A stretch of DNA of 64,000 bases. Source: Antitrichia curtipendula (lineage: Eukaryota; Streptophyta; Bryopsida; Hypnales; Leucodontaceae). The stretch covers positions 2,480,001 to 2,544,000 of the forward strand of contig OX579633.1 in NCBI GenBank assembly GCA_951230915.1. The letters are read 5' to 3'. A model generated the notes under the pieces. The model made no database searches. It was not told the origin of the DNA and saw only the letters and a program-made list of their open reading frames with translations. Shown piece by piece: positions 10,909 to 23,744 of this stretch. Every line of letters starts with the position of its first letter. The stretch's first letter is position 1. Made by a program: the position numbers and the translations under genes.

Positions 10909-13900
10909 CAACTCTTTCAGTGCGTGAGGTGTCATACTTATACAAGTGTTTGAGATTGTGCTGAAATTTCAGTTGCACTGAAGTAAGGGCCTCCTTACAT
11001 GTATCGGTGGGTGGGAGGAGTCAAGCACAAGGTCAAAATATAGAAAGCATTTTTATGCTCCTTTTACAGTGTCTAATACATTGATATTGGTGGAACTCTC
11101 TCTCCTACCTTCACGGTTACCGATCATCGGTGACACTATGCTTGTCTTTTAGTTGCTTTCTTTGCCCACCGGGCTCACATGTAAGTTGGCCCTAAGGACC
11201 TCCTTACATGCTCGCCCGGGTAGGCAATGCGCAATATGGGGTGCTACATGAGAAAATCCCAATCGCGCTTTTATGTAGACCCGGTGGGTGGGGGAGAGAT
11301 ACAATAAGAACTCGATATGTAGTAGATTCTCTCAAGATTGACTAACGTCCACCAATGGAGTTGTCCACCGGTATTGCTTGAAAATGAAACTCCTCCTTTT
11401 CCATTACCCACCTCAAGACAATCAATTGTTTGGATTTTGTCTTATTGCTTGGATTATGTGGAGCTTTACCCACCAGGCCAGGATGTAAGCCTACCCTCAA
11501 AGGTCCCATGAGCATCTTCACCAACAAACAATGGAATGGTACCAATTTTATAAACTGAGCGTGTCAAAAAACAAATGTTGGTCTTGCTTATGTACTAGTC
11601 TTCTACCAACAGACTGTGAGAAAATAGTTTCCAAAGTGGAAAGCCAAATTCCTAGGTGCCAGGCTGCAGTTCATCAAAGAAATGGGTGACATAGAATGCT
11701 AAAAGCTCGATGGAAGTCAATTAGTAGGTTGGAGCAACAAATGCTCCCTAATCCCTACAAAGGAGTCTAAACTTGATATTGGGAGTTCTTTCTCCAAAAA
11801 TTATCCTCTTGTCAATATTGTGGCTCATGTTGCCCATTGTAACTTGAAGTGTGGAAAGAGAAATGTCTAACGCCTTGCAAAAAGAAGTTGCAAAGTCTCC
11901 ACGTGGTGGAGAGCTGAAAGAAGACCAGAGGCAACAAATGGTTTGTGAGAACAACATTTGTGGTCCAGTGGAGATGCTCTAAAAGTATCCTCCAAAGTAG
12001 ATATAGACTTCACTTTCTTGAAGACACCATCAATTTATATATAGATCAACAAAGTTTTGATAACATGCAATTCTCTACTACTACCACAAATTCTTAGAAC
12101 AAAAAATTGTTCTATAGCCTTTCAAAGCCATCCTAAACTGATGAAACTTTATAGGATACGCTTACCAAATATCATCTTCAAAAAACAAAAAATAAGAATT
12201 TTGGTGAATTTTTTCAAATAATTTTCATGATTTTACATGATAATTCATTGAAAAATATTGATGATAAATATTTTAAATTTAATTGCAAAGATATGTAGAA
12301 AAAATCTATGTACACAACTTTCCTTGAACAAACATCCCTAGAAAAGGTTCAAATTTTTTTTTGTAGAAATTGCAATATTGCGGTGACAATGTCCTAATTT
12401 TGGAAAATAAATATCTCTTTATTGTTATAAATAAAAATTTAAAAATTTAAATTTAATTCTATATTATGCAAAGAAAACTGGATGGTACAAATTGCAATCA
12501 CGAAAAAAATTGCAACCCATCCGTACAAGAAGAGTGCATCTTAGGAGGTGGAAATCGCCATTTAAATAATGAAGTAAAGTCTCAATGGACTAAGTTGACT
12601 ACTTGGTAATTACTTTAGCATGGGAGTAAGATGTATATGAAACTTTGAAATCCCATCATGTAATTCAAATCCAATGTTTTATTATATTTAACATTGAAAA
12701 TATTGGTACCACTTCTCTAAGTGAAAAAATACATTCAATGCTTTTTTACACAAGTAGGTCCCAGTACCAAAAAGACGCGAACATGATGTTTGTGTTTTAA
12801 TTCCTCCCCCTCCCCCTCCCTTGGAAAAATCAAGAGCCGTAGATTTAATTCAGGAAAAATCCCCCCCTCCCTAAATGACATTGAGATTCTGAAAAAAAAC
12901 AAGTCGTTGATGTATATAAAACAAACAATCTTGGTTGTCCAAATTTGGATACAAAATACAAATATAAAATGCAAATATGGAATATACATGTATTATCAAG
13001 GATATGGATATGGGTTCAGACTACAAAATACATGGTATAGACACAGATATGGGTATACTTACAAAATATGAATATTGAATACATATGTATCTACAAGCCA
13101 AAAATACAAATATATCCGATATGGTTTGCAAGTTTCATAGGTTCCCAAGAATACAAATATGGGTGGTTGGGGTGGGTTGCACATGTTGAATTCAAGAATT
13201 CATTTTGTACTAGAATTTTATTCAAAAGTTTTATAATTAGTAGGAAAATTACATGTATATCTCTTTTAGAAATTTTGAAAAAGCTTAATAACCAATGGGA
13301 TAATGCCACATGTATCTCTTTTTAAAATTATGTTTTTTTCTTCTTAAATTGACAATGTCTTGCTATATACTATGTATTTAGAAGATGCAAACATTTTCTA
13401 GGTATTAACATATTGAATTCCATCATATTAATATTTCCAACTTGTGAGACTCTAAATGTCTAGACTACTTTTCCATTGGCTTGTGGACGATGCCCTTCAT
13501 TAGGAAATAAACCCTTGATATAAAAGGCTTGTCCTTATTATATGCAATTCATATGACTTTCTATTTTATAAAATTTAATGCACTATTAGATATGATTTTC
13601 ATATAAACTTCATATTATTTAAATATAAAGTATCCTAAAACTACAACTTTTCCAAAGTTGTAACTTCTACGAAATTCCTAAAAATTCAAATAACACAAAA
13701 CTCACTCAAAGAGTCATATGAAATAGTGTTGTATTAAATGATCATCTAGTGCAATATGAAGTTGATTGGGGGATTTTGAAATGTTGGAGGATTCCCCTAG
13801 TTTCAGTTTATCTCTTAGCATAGTGTGGAAAAATAACTCTACACTCTACACTCCATCCTTTCTTTGTGGTTTTCTGCTACAAAATGTATGGATTGTCAAC

Positions 13901-16610
13901 AATGTTTGCTTGAGAGGATGTCACTAGTTTAGCCTTTGAAACTAATATTGACCCTAGATGAACAAGCTCTTAATTCAAGCCAAACTAAAATTAAAGAGAC
14001 AAGTGTCACTAAGTTTCTTCTCCCTTTGCTAGAAAAAAGATGGCCATTACACATGCTTCAAGCATTGAGTTGGGATTGTGTACCAAATCATAGTAAGATG
14101 CAATGGAAGAAGGCTTTTTCAACTCTGTGACAATCATCTAGAGATAAAGCTTGTTACTTAGCCAAATTTTATTCTAAATAGATGCTATCTTCTCATATGG
14201 GAGTAAAAGAGGAGTTAGGTGTTTCTTAGCTTGGCCCAATGAAAGAGCACTGCAATAGCACATCGTGAGCAAGTTTTTGTGGAAGCTTTTGTAATGAAGT
14301 AGATCCCAACTACGGTGACCCAACCTTTCTACGTAATCTAAAATTCCAAGCACTTGATGTTCTATATGTTAGACACTATTCACGTTGCTAGTATCAAAGT
14401 CAAAGATGGGCTATTGGTTGGAGGAACTCCACATTTGGTGGTCGTTGTGATGATTCCCTTTGACCACAATTGTTGCCATGCTTTGCATAAAACCAAAGTC
14501 CACTGCAAGAGCCAAAATTAAACATGCCCTTTGAAACGATGAGCCTAATAGAAGGCACACTAGGCACATTTTTTTGGTTTGCCATTGTTCTTACCGTTAT
14601 TGAGTCAATATATTGCTTGCACTAAGAATGCTCTTACTAACTTGAACAAGGATTTACTAAATACTCATGTCTTGGCAACCAATGTTAGGAGGGAACCGCT
14701 AGTTAGTTCATTGTCATTGTCATTGTTAGCCGGTGGAATTGGGAAAAAAACCCGGTTGCAATTTGAAAACATTAGAAATAATTCTCTAAAAACATAAAAT
14801 TGCTCCCCATAGAAGCTCTCCATTGGTTCTTTATATTGTTTCCTCTTCAATAGAAATTGTCCATGTATTTAGAAATAATAAAAAATAAAAACATTGAAAA
14901 AATTCCGGTGAAAAAATCTACAAAATTTCTATTTGGAATTAAAAATAGAGAAAACACAAAAACAAAAACTCGGTATTCAAAAAACTAGTTCATTGTGGGA
15001 ATAAAAGGAAAATAGTAGGTAAGTCTCAAAAAATATCCCGAATGTTTGTTGGCAACCAATGTTTGGGGCAAGTAGTGCTAAAATTTGTTTTCAATGGATA
15101 TATCACAAAGTCTAGTATGAAAGTTCAATGTTTATAATAAGGTAGGATGACTCATTGTCAATCTTTTGGACGTTGAACATATTTAGATTAATCCAATTCA
15201 TATCTTTTTTTTGCATTAGAACATCAAATTAGAGAGTTTATCACATGTATTTTGGTCAACTCATTTTTTAGTGGAAAAAAACTCATTATAGGTGGTCAAA
15301 GTAAATACATATAACTTCCCATTGTTGTCCCTAAGGGTGGACTATTATCGTCCATTTGGATTCTAATGTGGTTTTTTGAACTCCCTATATGGTTGCAATG
15401 GTGATCCAAAAGCATTTTTTACAAGTGTGGAATAATGAATGAATCTCTTTTGCATCTCTTTTGCCATGTGTAAAAACATATTTCTAAAAACAAATGAAAA
15501 AAGGAAGTCCATTAATATAGCATAAGGGCATCTGCAATAGAACCAAAATATTAGCCATCCAAATGTATTTATAACTTTTTAATGGTATATTTAAAATTTA
15601 AAATTATTATCATTGGAAATGCATCCAAAAGTACTTTAAATAGACATATAAAAATTCAAATTTTGACATTGGGATAATATAAACAAAACCCTTCAAAAGT
15701 AAGCTTAAAGACAAAAATTATAGAGGCTTTTGGCAAATCATACTTAAATCCTAATGCTTACAAAGGCTCCTCACTCCCAAATCACCTCCAAATTGTTGTT
15801 TATAAAATAAAAGTTTAATTTATCCGTAGAATATTTTCTTAACAAATCTAACCATAAAATTTTGTTCACTACTATCAAATCAGTCAACCTTGCAATTTCA
15901 TAGATTGAAACTTTGACTGTATGGATTTTGAGATATCTTCAATCAAAGTTTAATTTTTGAAAGAACAATAATATTTTTTCCAAGCAAAATGACTTTAGGG
16001 GCCTACATCTCAAATTTTTACAAAGAAGAATTATCCATTTTTACAAAATGCAATTATAAATAGTAAGGAACACACATGCCAATTTTCACAGGGATTGGAA
16101 CAATGGGAGATTGTTTCTCCCCTAAGACAATCCACAATGAATATTTATGGGAGTGTTTGACTTTGAAAAATCACAAAAGCAAAATTTTGGTCCAAATTGG
16201 AAGGTTTTATCCATTATAGAAAGATAATTTGACGAACTACAAAAAAATAAGAAATTTCAAATTTTTTTTTTTTGGAATCCGGGTAGCCTTTGAAGTTGGG
16301 CAACCACCATAAAATAGTTGAATGGACATAAAGGGGTTGAGGAAGGAATATCACCATATGGACACTAATGTAGAAATCTACGCCATATTGTTGAGTTGAT
16401 GTTGCATTTTTTGGCCTCTCAAATCAATTTTGCAATTCTTAATCTTTTATGAATTCAAATTTTCCAGAATTTATTATCTGTGATCAATAATATGTTTGCG
16501 CTTTTCCGTACAAGTTTCATAAGATGCTCAATACAGACATCTCATTGCACCTTTTCTACACTCTTGATGGGACTTCAGCCCTTGAAGTGGGATAAAAAAT
16601 GAATAGACTC
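10909..16610. other. AT-rich intergenic DNA, no gene
   Basis: No intact gene was recognised. A repeat around 14700-15050 ('gccggtggaattgggaaaaa', 'aatttgaaaaca') resembles segments at 19980-20095 and 46997-47212. Near 11930-11980 and 15523 there are MITE-like phrases ('ggagatgctctaaaag', 'taagggcatctgcaa'). Short C-rich tracts occur near 12803-12875. Confidence 0.5.
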
Positions 16611-17132
16611 TTAACTCCTGAAGATCCATGTGTCAAAAATTGGTAAATACTCACAAAATTATCAAATTTAAGTACTCTCTATAAAAATGGATTGTTAATC
16701 AAATTTAAAAAAAATTTAGAACTTGTAGCTATAGGATCTTATTCTTAACTAGTATCAAAGTCACATATATAAAATTTGGGGTTTGAGGACAATGTATGTG
16801 TGCAAACAAGACTTGCAAAATAGAGCAAAATATTTTTTTCAAGACTACCCAAAATTTGAACAATGCGACTTTGTTAAACTTTTGAGACCAAATTCTTGTG
16901 CAAGGAAGATTTAGGGACTTCACATTTGCATAGGGCCTCAAGTTAAGAGGAAGTGTGCAAATTTTCAAAAGCAAAATAATATTGTCCTCTTCTTGTGTTT
17001 GAATTGGGACCAAAACAAGAATTTTTTTTTTTTTCAACCATTGGGTAGTCATAAATTATTTATTTATTTATTTTATAATATCAACTGAAGTAAAGAAAAA
17101 GATAAAATGAATTCAGGAGCTTTAGGGATTAA
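16611..17132. mobile_element. Probable decayed TTAA-type element
   Basis: The left end ttaactcctgaag and the right end ctttagggattaa form weak inverted termini. The interior contains family phrases in reverse orientation ('ctataggatcttattcttaa'). Its right TTAA at 17129-17132 is also the left TTAA of the next element. Confidence 0.45.
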
Positions 17133-17712
17133 CCCCTAAAGCCCCGCTTGTCCCCTCAAGGGACAATTTGGGTCCAGGTAGGTTCCTATTGTCTCAATTT
17201 GAAGTGAATTTTTTTGAGATTTTTTGAGGTTGTGTAGCTTTGCAAAAGCTTTGTGGATATATAATTTTTGTTTCAATCGGATGCCGGATGAAAAAATTAT
17301 AGCACAATGAGCAAGAAATGGAGATTGGCAAGTAGCCCCCCCCAAAAAAAATTACAAAAAGTCAAAATATTTTTTTTGAATTTTTTCCCTAAAATATTAT
17401 GTTTTTATCTATACGTGAAGCTTTGATTCATTCTATTTGGAATAGGGATGAGAAAGTTATGGACAATCTTATTTTTTCGGGCAATTTAAGCATCTTCTTG
17501 AAAAAACTTTTTTTGTTCAACTTTGAATGCTAATATCTTCCAATCCGTATGGTGAAATTTGATGAAATTTTTACTACATGATCTAAGACAAGTTAGGTAC
17601 AAGATCCTATGGTTAAACTCAAAAAAAAATTGTTTTCCTTAAGTGAATACAACAGAAGTGGTAGTTTTGAGTGGTTTTTGGCAGAAAACACCCTCGGGGC
17701 TTTAGGGGTTAA
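17129..17712 (+). mobile_element. TTAA element family A, copy 1 (584 bp)
   Basis: The left end TTAACCCCTAAAGCCCCG is repeated exactly inverted at the right end (cggggctttaggggttaa): 14-bp perfect inverted repeats plus TTAA on each side. The layout is like a non-autonomous piggyBac element (TTAA target, C-rich termini). The interior has no transposase frame. Closely related copies lie at 18345 and 21003. Confidence 0.75.
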
Positions 17713-18189
17713 GTTACATCAACCTTTATAAACGGTCAAGGTTAATTTCCTTCTTTTCTATAAGGGTGGGAGCAAGTTTTCACTCAAGGTTGGTGACAAT
17801 TGCAACTACACTTGGGCAGAAATTTAAATTACTATTGTTTTTGAATAAAAACTAGAGAAAATATAGTTAATTGTAAAGTGTGTACAATGTAGGACCACAA
17901 GCTGGAGTTTGGAAAAAAACCGGACGAACCTCCTAGGAGCACCAAAATTGAAGTTTGATGGAGTTTGGTGCCATATTTCTTTTGTACTACTCTTAATTAG
18001 GCCTTCCTCTAACATCCGTTTCCTATTAACTCTAATACAATAGAACCCCTCTAATAGAATAGATCCTCAATTGCCTAACACCATCACTTTAGAAAGGTTC
18101 AAGGCATTAGAGAGGGTCCGCACTATATAGGAAGTTGCCCTTGTAGTACATGTGCCACATCTTCAAGCCATGAAGTTTGCTAAGAAGAA

Positions 18190-18335
18190 TATTTTTCTTT
18201 TTTTTGACAAGGTGAAGTCCATCACTTGTTACAAGATCCTATGGTTACATGTGTCAAAATTAATTTTTTTTCAAAAATTTGGTACTTGTACTAGAAATGG
18301 CAGTTTTGGAGTGTTTTTGGTGAAAACATAGTCAA
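18190..18335 (+). repeat. Fragment of the long TTAA family
   Basis: It contains 'ggcagttttggagtgttttt' and 'ggtgaaaacatagtc', as at the right end of the 4300-5246 element, but lacks the terminal CTTTAGGGGTTAA. It joins family A copy 2 directly. Confidence 0.5.
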
Positions 18336-18344
18336 AGAGTTGTT

Positions 18345-19883
18345 TGTTCCCTCGGGGGACAATTTGGGTCCAGGTAGGTTCCTATTGTCTCAATTTGAAG
18401 TGAATTTTTTTGAGATTTTTTGAAGTTGTGTAGTTTTATGAGAGCTTTGTGGATATATAATTTTTGTTTCAATTGGATGCCGGGTGAAAAAGTTATGGCA
18501 CAATAAGCAAGAAATGGAGATTGGCGGGCAGCCCCCCAAAAATCACAAAATGTCAAAATATTTTTTTTGGAATTTTTTTTCTAAAATATTATGTTTTTAT
18601 CTATGTATGAAGTTTTGACTCATTCAATTTGGACTAGGGATGAGAAAATTATAGACAATCTTAGTTTTTCAGGCAATTTAAGCATCTTCTCAAGAAAAAA
18701 CTTTTTGTTCAACTTTGAATGCTAATATCTTCGAATCCATACGGTGAAATTTGATGAAATTTTTACTACATAATCTCAAACAAGTTAAGTACAAGATCCT
18801 ACGGTTAAATTTCAAATATTTAAAAAAAAAATTAGTTTCCTTAAGTGAATGCAGCAGAAGTAATAGTTTTGAGTGGTTTTTGACAGAAAACACCCTCGGG
18901 GCTTAACCCCAAAGAGTGACAAAGAGGACAGAAAATGTCCTCACACAATTTCAAGTCCAGTTCAAAGTGCTGTAACTTTTGCATCCAAGGTCCAAATTCA
19001 ATAAAACTTGTTGGAAAAGTTGCATTCTCCCCTCTAGTTTGTGTGGTACAATTCTAAGATTAATCCAAGGTTTATTGATTTTTTGGAAGCCAATCGAAGT
19101 TCACAACTTCAATTTGAGTTCACCAAATTGTATTTTAGGGCTTCAACTTTGGGGCCTTGTATCTCTTTCATCCATTGCTCATTTTCAATAAATAAAAATT
19201 GGATTTTGTTCCCCTTGAAGTATAGTTATTGTGGTAAAGTTTTCATGTCAATCCAAGTTGTCTTGAATGTTTGGGAGCAATTCGAAGTTCCAAATCCTGC
19301 CATTTGGGGAGTATAGTGAACTTTGGCGGCTTATTTCTTCTTCATATAGAGTCCATTTTCAAAAATTATTTTTGGAAAAATTGCGCATACCAGTCTAGTT
19401 TGTGTGGCTAAAATTTCATGTTAATCCAAGAATTAATGAGTGACAGAGAAGCATTCTAGTAGAAGGAGGTTCAACTTTAGATTTGTTTTTTGCAAATTTT
19501 CTTGCTGATTTTTGACATTTCAAAGCCGTTTTGTAGACACAATGAGTCAATTGAATGAATTTTTTTTCCACCAATGTGTTTGTATACTAGTTTTGAATCA
19601 TTTTGTAGTGTAAAGTTTTTTCATTTGAGTAGGTTTAGAAATCAAATTTCACCTCCAAATGTGTTTTTGGGAAAATTTCAGCATCCATTTTCAACACTAA
19701 AACATTATGATCTTGCAATCTACATGGCCAATTGACTTGTATATGTCATCTACAACATGTACACTACAAGATTGTACGGTTGAGATTTGTATAACTTGAA
19801 GACATTTAGATCCATAAAGCTTCAAAAGCAATGATGTTTTTGAACCCCAGAAATTGAATGTCACTTTGGGGATAAGGGGTTAA
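18345..19883 (+). mobile_element. TTAA element family A, copy 2, split by family B
   Basis: The body from 'ccctcgggggacaatttggg' to 'caccctcggggc' matches copies 1 and 3, but the left terminus is missing. The last bases, ggggttaa at 19876-19883, are cut off from the body by the insert at 18903-19875. Confidence 0.7.
18903..19875 (+). mobile_element. TTAA element family B, copy 1, nested in family A
   Basis: The left end is TTAACCCCAAAGAGTGACA; the right end is TGTCACTTTGGGG followed by ATAA, a one-base variant of the TTAA duplication, and then the family A tail ggggttaa. A second copy lies inverted at 54974-55943. Open frames (for example 19041-19316) appear spurious. Confidence 0.75.
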
Positions 19884-19967
19884 GTGCGACCATTTATTTT
19901 ATTTCAGAAGCCGAGACGACTTGGACCTATTACATTACAGAGGTTTATTCACTCATGGAGAGTGCAC

Positions 19968-20100
19968 TTATAGAAGTTCTACTCTAACAGGACTCTGAAC
20001 TTGAAAAACCGGTTCAACTTAAGAAATGGAAGGAAACTAGCCGGTAAAACTGAAAAAAGAAAAAAGAAAATCTTCCCGAATACTGCCCTAGCTAGTCCTA
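19968..20100. repeat. Repeat shared with 14700-15050 and 46997-47212
   Basis: Shared phrases include 'aaaaccggttcaa', 'ggaaactagccggtaaaact' and 'cccgaatactg'. It appears to be a fragment of a small element whose fuller copy is at 46997. Confidence 0.5.
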
Positions 20101-20129
20101 CAAATTTTCTCGTGCAAAATGGATCCTAG

Positions 20130-20600
20130 AGACCAATACCGGCGTTGAAAAGTTAGTCCACCTTTTGCAAAAGGGTCCAAGGCGGACCCCCTTTCCCCTG
20201 CCCGCGTGAGCAGCCCGAAAAGACCTTCCAACTACTTGGACCCATCCGAGTGGCCACGTGTCCCATTCCCAGTACTAAATAGAGCCGTTGCAGTGTGGTT
20301 CGTGGTCCGTGGTCCGTGGTCCGTCCCCATCGACCGAGGGACCGATCAATGGCGATGATGAATCCTGGGCGGGTCCCGGTTCCATTGAATGCCGCTCCGG
20401 GCCCTCGGGTTCTAAAAGCCTGCCAACCCTAATTTGCAGGCATCCGCATTGAATGCTCTTGGGAAAGATTCAGCAAAGGGGGGCCCCCAATACGTTAAGT
20501 TGTCGATGCATTGCAGTCATGGTGCCTCGGTTCATGTACCGGAGTTTCACGTAAGTTACTGGACGATACTACATGTGGCAGTAGTTTTGACTTTAGAGGA
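20130..20600 (+). other. GC-rich island, possible promoter/first-exon remnant
   Basis: Composition is clearly GC-richer than its surroundings. It has a G-box core (cacgtg, near 20256), a TATA-like ctaaata, three tandem gtggtcc units, an ATG at 20349 opening 19 codons (MAMMNPGRVPVPLNAAPGPR...), and an acceptor-like 'ctaatttgcag' near 20430-20440 followed by an 84-codon frame. I do not recognise the product. It may be a truncated gene or captured promoter. Confidence 0.3.
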
Positions 20601-21002
20601 CGCATGCCCAGTTTCACACAAGCGTAAATATTTTATTTACATCTTTATTTTAAAAAAACAGACGACCTTCACAGCAAGACTAACATGACACAGCATCAGT
20701 ACGAGTGTTTTTTTTTTTTGGCGATTTGGTGCAAAATTGCACCAATTTTTTTGGCCTGGCACCACGCCTATAAGAAAAAAATGGAAAAAAAGGGCCTATA
20801 ATAGCCTTGGAAGGTATGTAGTCTTAAGGACTGTCACTGATTCCATGCATAACTGTTGTGGGGGCCAAATATATGAAGCTTGTTGATTTTGCCTCCTTCC
20901 CTTTCCTTTTCGCCCGATGTAGCTAGACTATCACCTCTATCATTGTTGCAGCACCACCTTCTCACTCACCATCAACCCTACCAACACCACTACGTCCTTG
21001 CT

Positions 21003-21592
21003 TTAACCCCTAAAGCCCCGCTTGTCCCCTCGGGGGACAATTTGGGTCCAGGTAGGTTCCTATTGTCTCAATTTGAAGTGAATTTTTTGAGATTTTTTGA
21101 GGTTGTGTAGCTTTGCAAGAGCTTTGTGGATATATAATTTTTTTGTTTCAATTGGATGCTGGATGAAAAAGTTATGGTACAATAAGCAAGAAGTGGAGAT
21201 TGGCGGGTAGCCCAAAAAAATCTACAAAAAGTCAAAATAGTTTTTTTTGAATTTCTTTCCTAAAAGATTATGTTTTTACCTATACGTGAAGCTTTGATTC
21301 ATTCTATTTGGACTAGGGATGAGAAAGTTATAGACAATCTTAGTTTTTCGGGCAATTTAAGCATCTTCTTAAAAAAAAACTTTTTGTTCAACTTTGAATG
21401 ATAATATCTTCCAATCCGTACAGTCAAATTTGATGAAATTTTTACTACATGATCTCAGACAAGTTAAGTACAAGATCCTACGGTTAAACTCCCCCCAAAA
21501 CAAAAAAAGTTGGTTTCTTTAAGTGAATACAACAGAAGTTGTAGTTTTGAGTGATTTTTGGCAGAAAACACCCTCGGGGCTTTAGGGGTTAA
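21003..21592 (+). mobile_element. TTAA element family A, copy 3 (590 bp)
   Basis: Both ends carry TTAACCCCTAAAGCCCCG in inverted orientation, identical to copy 1. The body is collinear with copies 1 and 2. No coding capacity. Confidence 0.8.
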
Positions 21593-22048
21593 TTTGTGGG
21601 ATTGCCTTATTCATGCATGTCTTAAATTTGCAGTAGCCCACTCTGCAATGTCCTCGCTGCGTAGGCAGCTAGTGCACCACCGAGGCTCTGGCATTCATAG
21701 CCACTTTCTCTCCTTGTAATCTGGTTTGAGATTGTTGTATTGCCACATTGATTGCCACTCACGTTGTGTTTTAATCGGAATTAGAGTTCATGATTGTAGA
21801 AGGTTTGAGAATTTAGGGCACGACTTCACTGGACGAAATGGGTGGGGTAATTGGGCATATTACGATGCGCTTAAATTTGCAAGTGCTATAGACAGAATCA
21901 GTGTATCTTTTTCCGAGATTGCTCTTCTTGTTTTATGTGTGTTTTGTTGTTGTTTCGATTTGGTTGAGGGTAGGTTTGGTATGCGTTTTCCAAATTTGGT
22001 TCACGAATGGGGATTTGGGGGTTCGGAGTTGGGGATTTCTCTTTGGCA

Positions 22049-23744
22049 ATGGCAGACTCTCCTTCCACCCCTGCGGACTTTGGCGTCACACATGTTGCGA
22101 TGGCCATGAACAGCATTGTGCAAGCGAAGAGGTGGCGAAGAAAATTGGCTCGATTAGAGCAGGAGGTAAAAGCTGTAGAGCGGAAGGCTTCAAGGTCAAA
22201 GAGGTTGTTGGAAATGGAGGCGTGCAAGAGAGCGAAGAATTTGAAGACCATGTGTAGTTACTTCTCTTTGAGCCAAAACTCGCTTAATCATGGGCCTCTG
22301 TAATGCGTGGCGCAAGAGATGGATACCAACACCGACACGGGAGGTTCACAATCCTTGGACACGGAGATGGAGATTATGTTGTCTTGCCGTGCCATGGTCC
22401 ACGTATCCGGTGAGGAAGAAGTATCCAAGGATGATCCCGGTTTGAGTGATTACTACATGGTGGATTCAGATGACGATTTGTTCGTGGACCCGCCCAACCG
22501 TGGTGGAAAAAAACGCCGAGGTGGAGATCGGAAGCTGAAGGCCTCAAATGATGCTGAAGCTTCCACGACAAGTACACTGAAGAAGCTCAAGAAGAACTAC
22601 GACCTTACTTGCAAATTTCAATGCGATTGGATAGCGAAGCAACCTTGGAGCGAGCCAGTCTTGGCGGACGACGGAGTCTTGCATTTGGTCCACTACAAGT
22701 CTTGTACAATGTTCCATGGCAAACCTATCACAATGGCTCTAAAGTAGTATACAATCTCCAAACATTTCAGTTGTGAAATCCACAAGAAATGCATGGATTT
22801 GTACGTGACTTGTGGGCTTGCTATTGTTGCAGAGCAAATTCAAGACTGCAGTACAAATGAGTCCCGCAGAAAAAGAGTATAATTTGCTACCCTCTTTCAA
22901 TTGTTTTCTAGTGGCCGACTAATGATAGAGTTTGAGTCTAGATTTGAGTTATATCAATTCCTTGAGGTTCCCAAACTGCCTCGAAAGCATTGGGTTGATG
23001 GCTCCAAGTGGGTTATGATGGAGCATTTGTATGACTTCGTAAAGCAGAAGATCAAATCCCTAGTATCCAATGCCACTTATATCGCTTTGTTTGTTGATGA
23101 AACAACTGCATGCGATAATAATAGTTGGATAGCAATACACGCTTACATGATACAGAACTGGTCCCAAATGCCTCTACTTCTATCTATCCAAAAAATAGAT
23201 TCTAACGGTGGTACTTCAAACAAATTGACAACTGTGATCACTGACGCTTTGAGTTGTGGTGGTGGTTTAATTGATTTGGAGATGGCCGACAAGCTGATTT
23301 GCTTTGGTGTGGACATGACGACCATTTTCCAAGGTCTCAAGACCGGGATTACAACGCAGATCAAGGAGAAGTTTTTGCCTTTTGCTACTGGCGTTCACTG
23401 TTGTGCCCATCATTTGAATTTGACTACGCAGTCTCTCTTTTCCATAACTGTCATGCACTTTGTTGAGGATGTTCTTCGCATGACTCACTCATACTTTGCT
23501 CATTCTCCAAAAAAGGCAATTGAGTTTTCTGTTTTGGCCCAACAATTGGAATCAAAAGGTTTGAAGTTGCTAAAGAACGTAAAGACTAGGTGGATCAGTT
23601 GCCTCATATCAATTCACAGGCTCTTGACAGAGTACAAGGGTGTCATAGCATTCATGCTTGTAGATAAAAATGACAGAAAGTGGGGCCAAAAAGCATGGGT
23701 GAATTTCACTGTCTCATCCTTCTACTTTTTAATTCGATATTGCT
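22049..23744 (+). pseudogene. hAT-type transposase, N-terminal and central part (broken)
   Basis: One reading frame runs from ATG 22049 with only three in-frame stops (22301, 22745, 22880). The order is: a basic, probably coiled-coil segment (RRKLARLEQEVKAVERKA); an acidic stretch; a BED/zinc-finger-like segment around 22600-22800; then the RNase H-like transposase core. Core motifs include ALFVDETTACDNNSW, ICFGVDMTTIFQGLKTG, GVHCCAHHLNLTTQSL and NVKTRWISCL. These fit the hAT-like transposases related to zinc finger protein 862/KIAA1586-like proteins. The frame is lost where a CACTA element enters at 23745. The C-terminal part is at 25350-26426. Confidence 0.85.
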
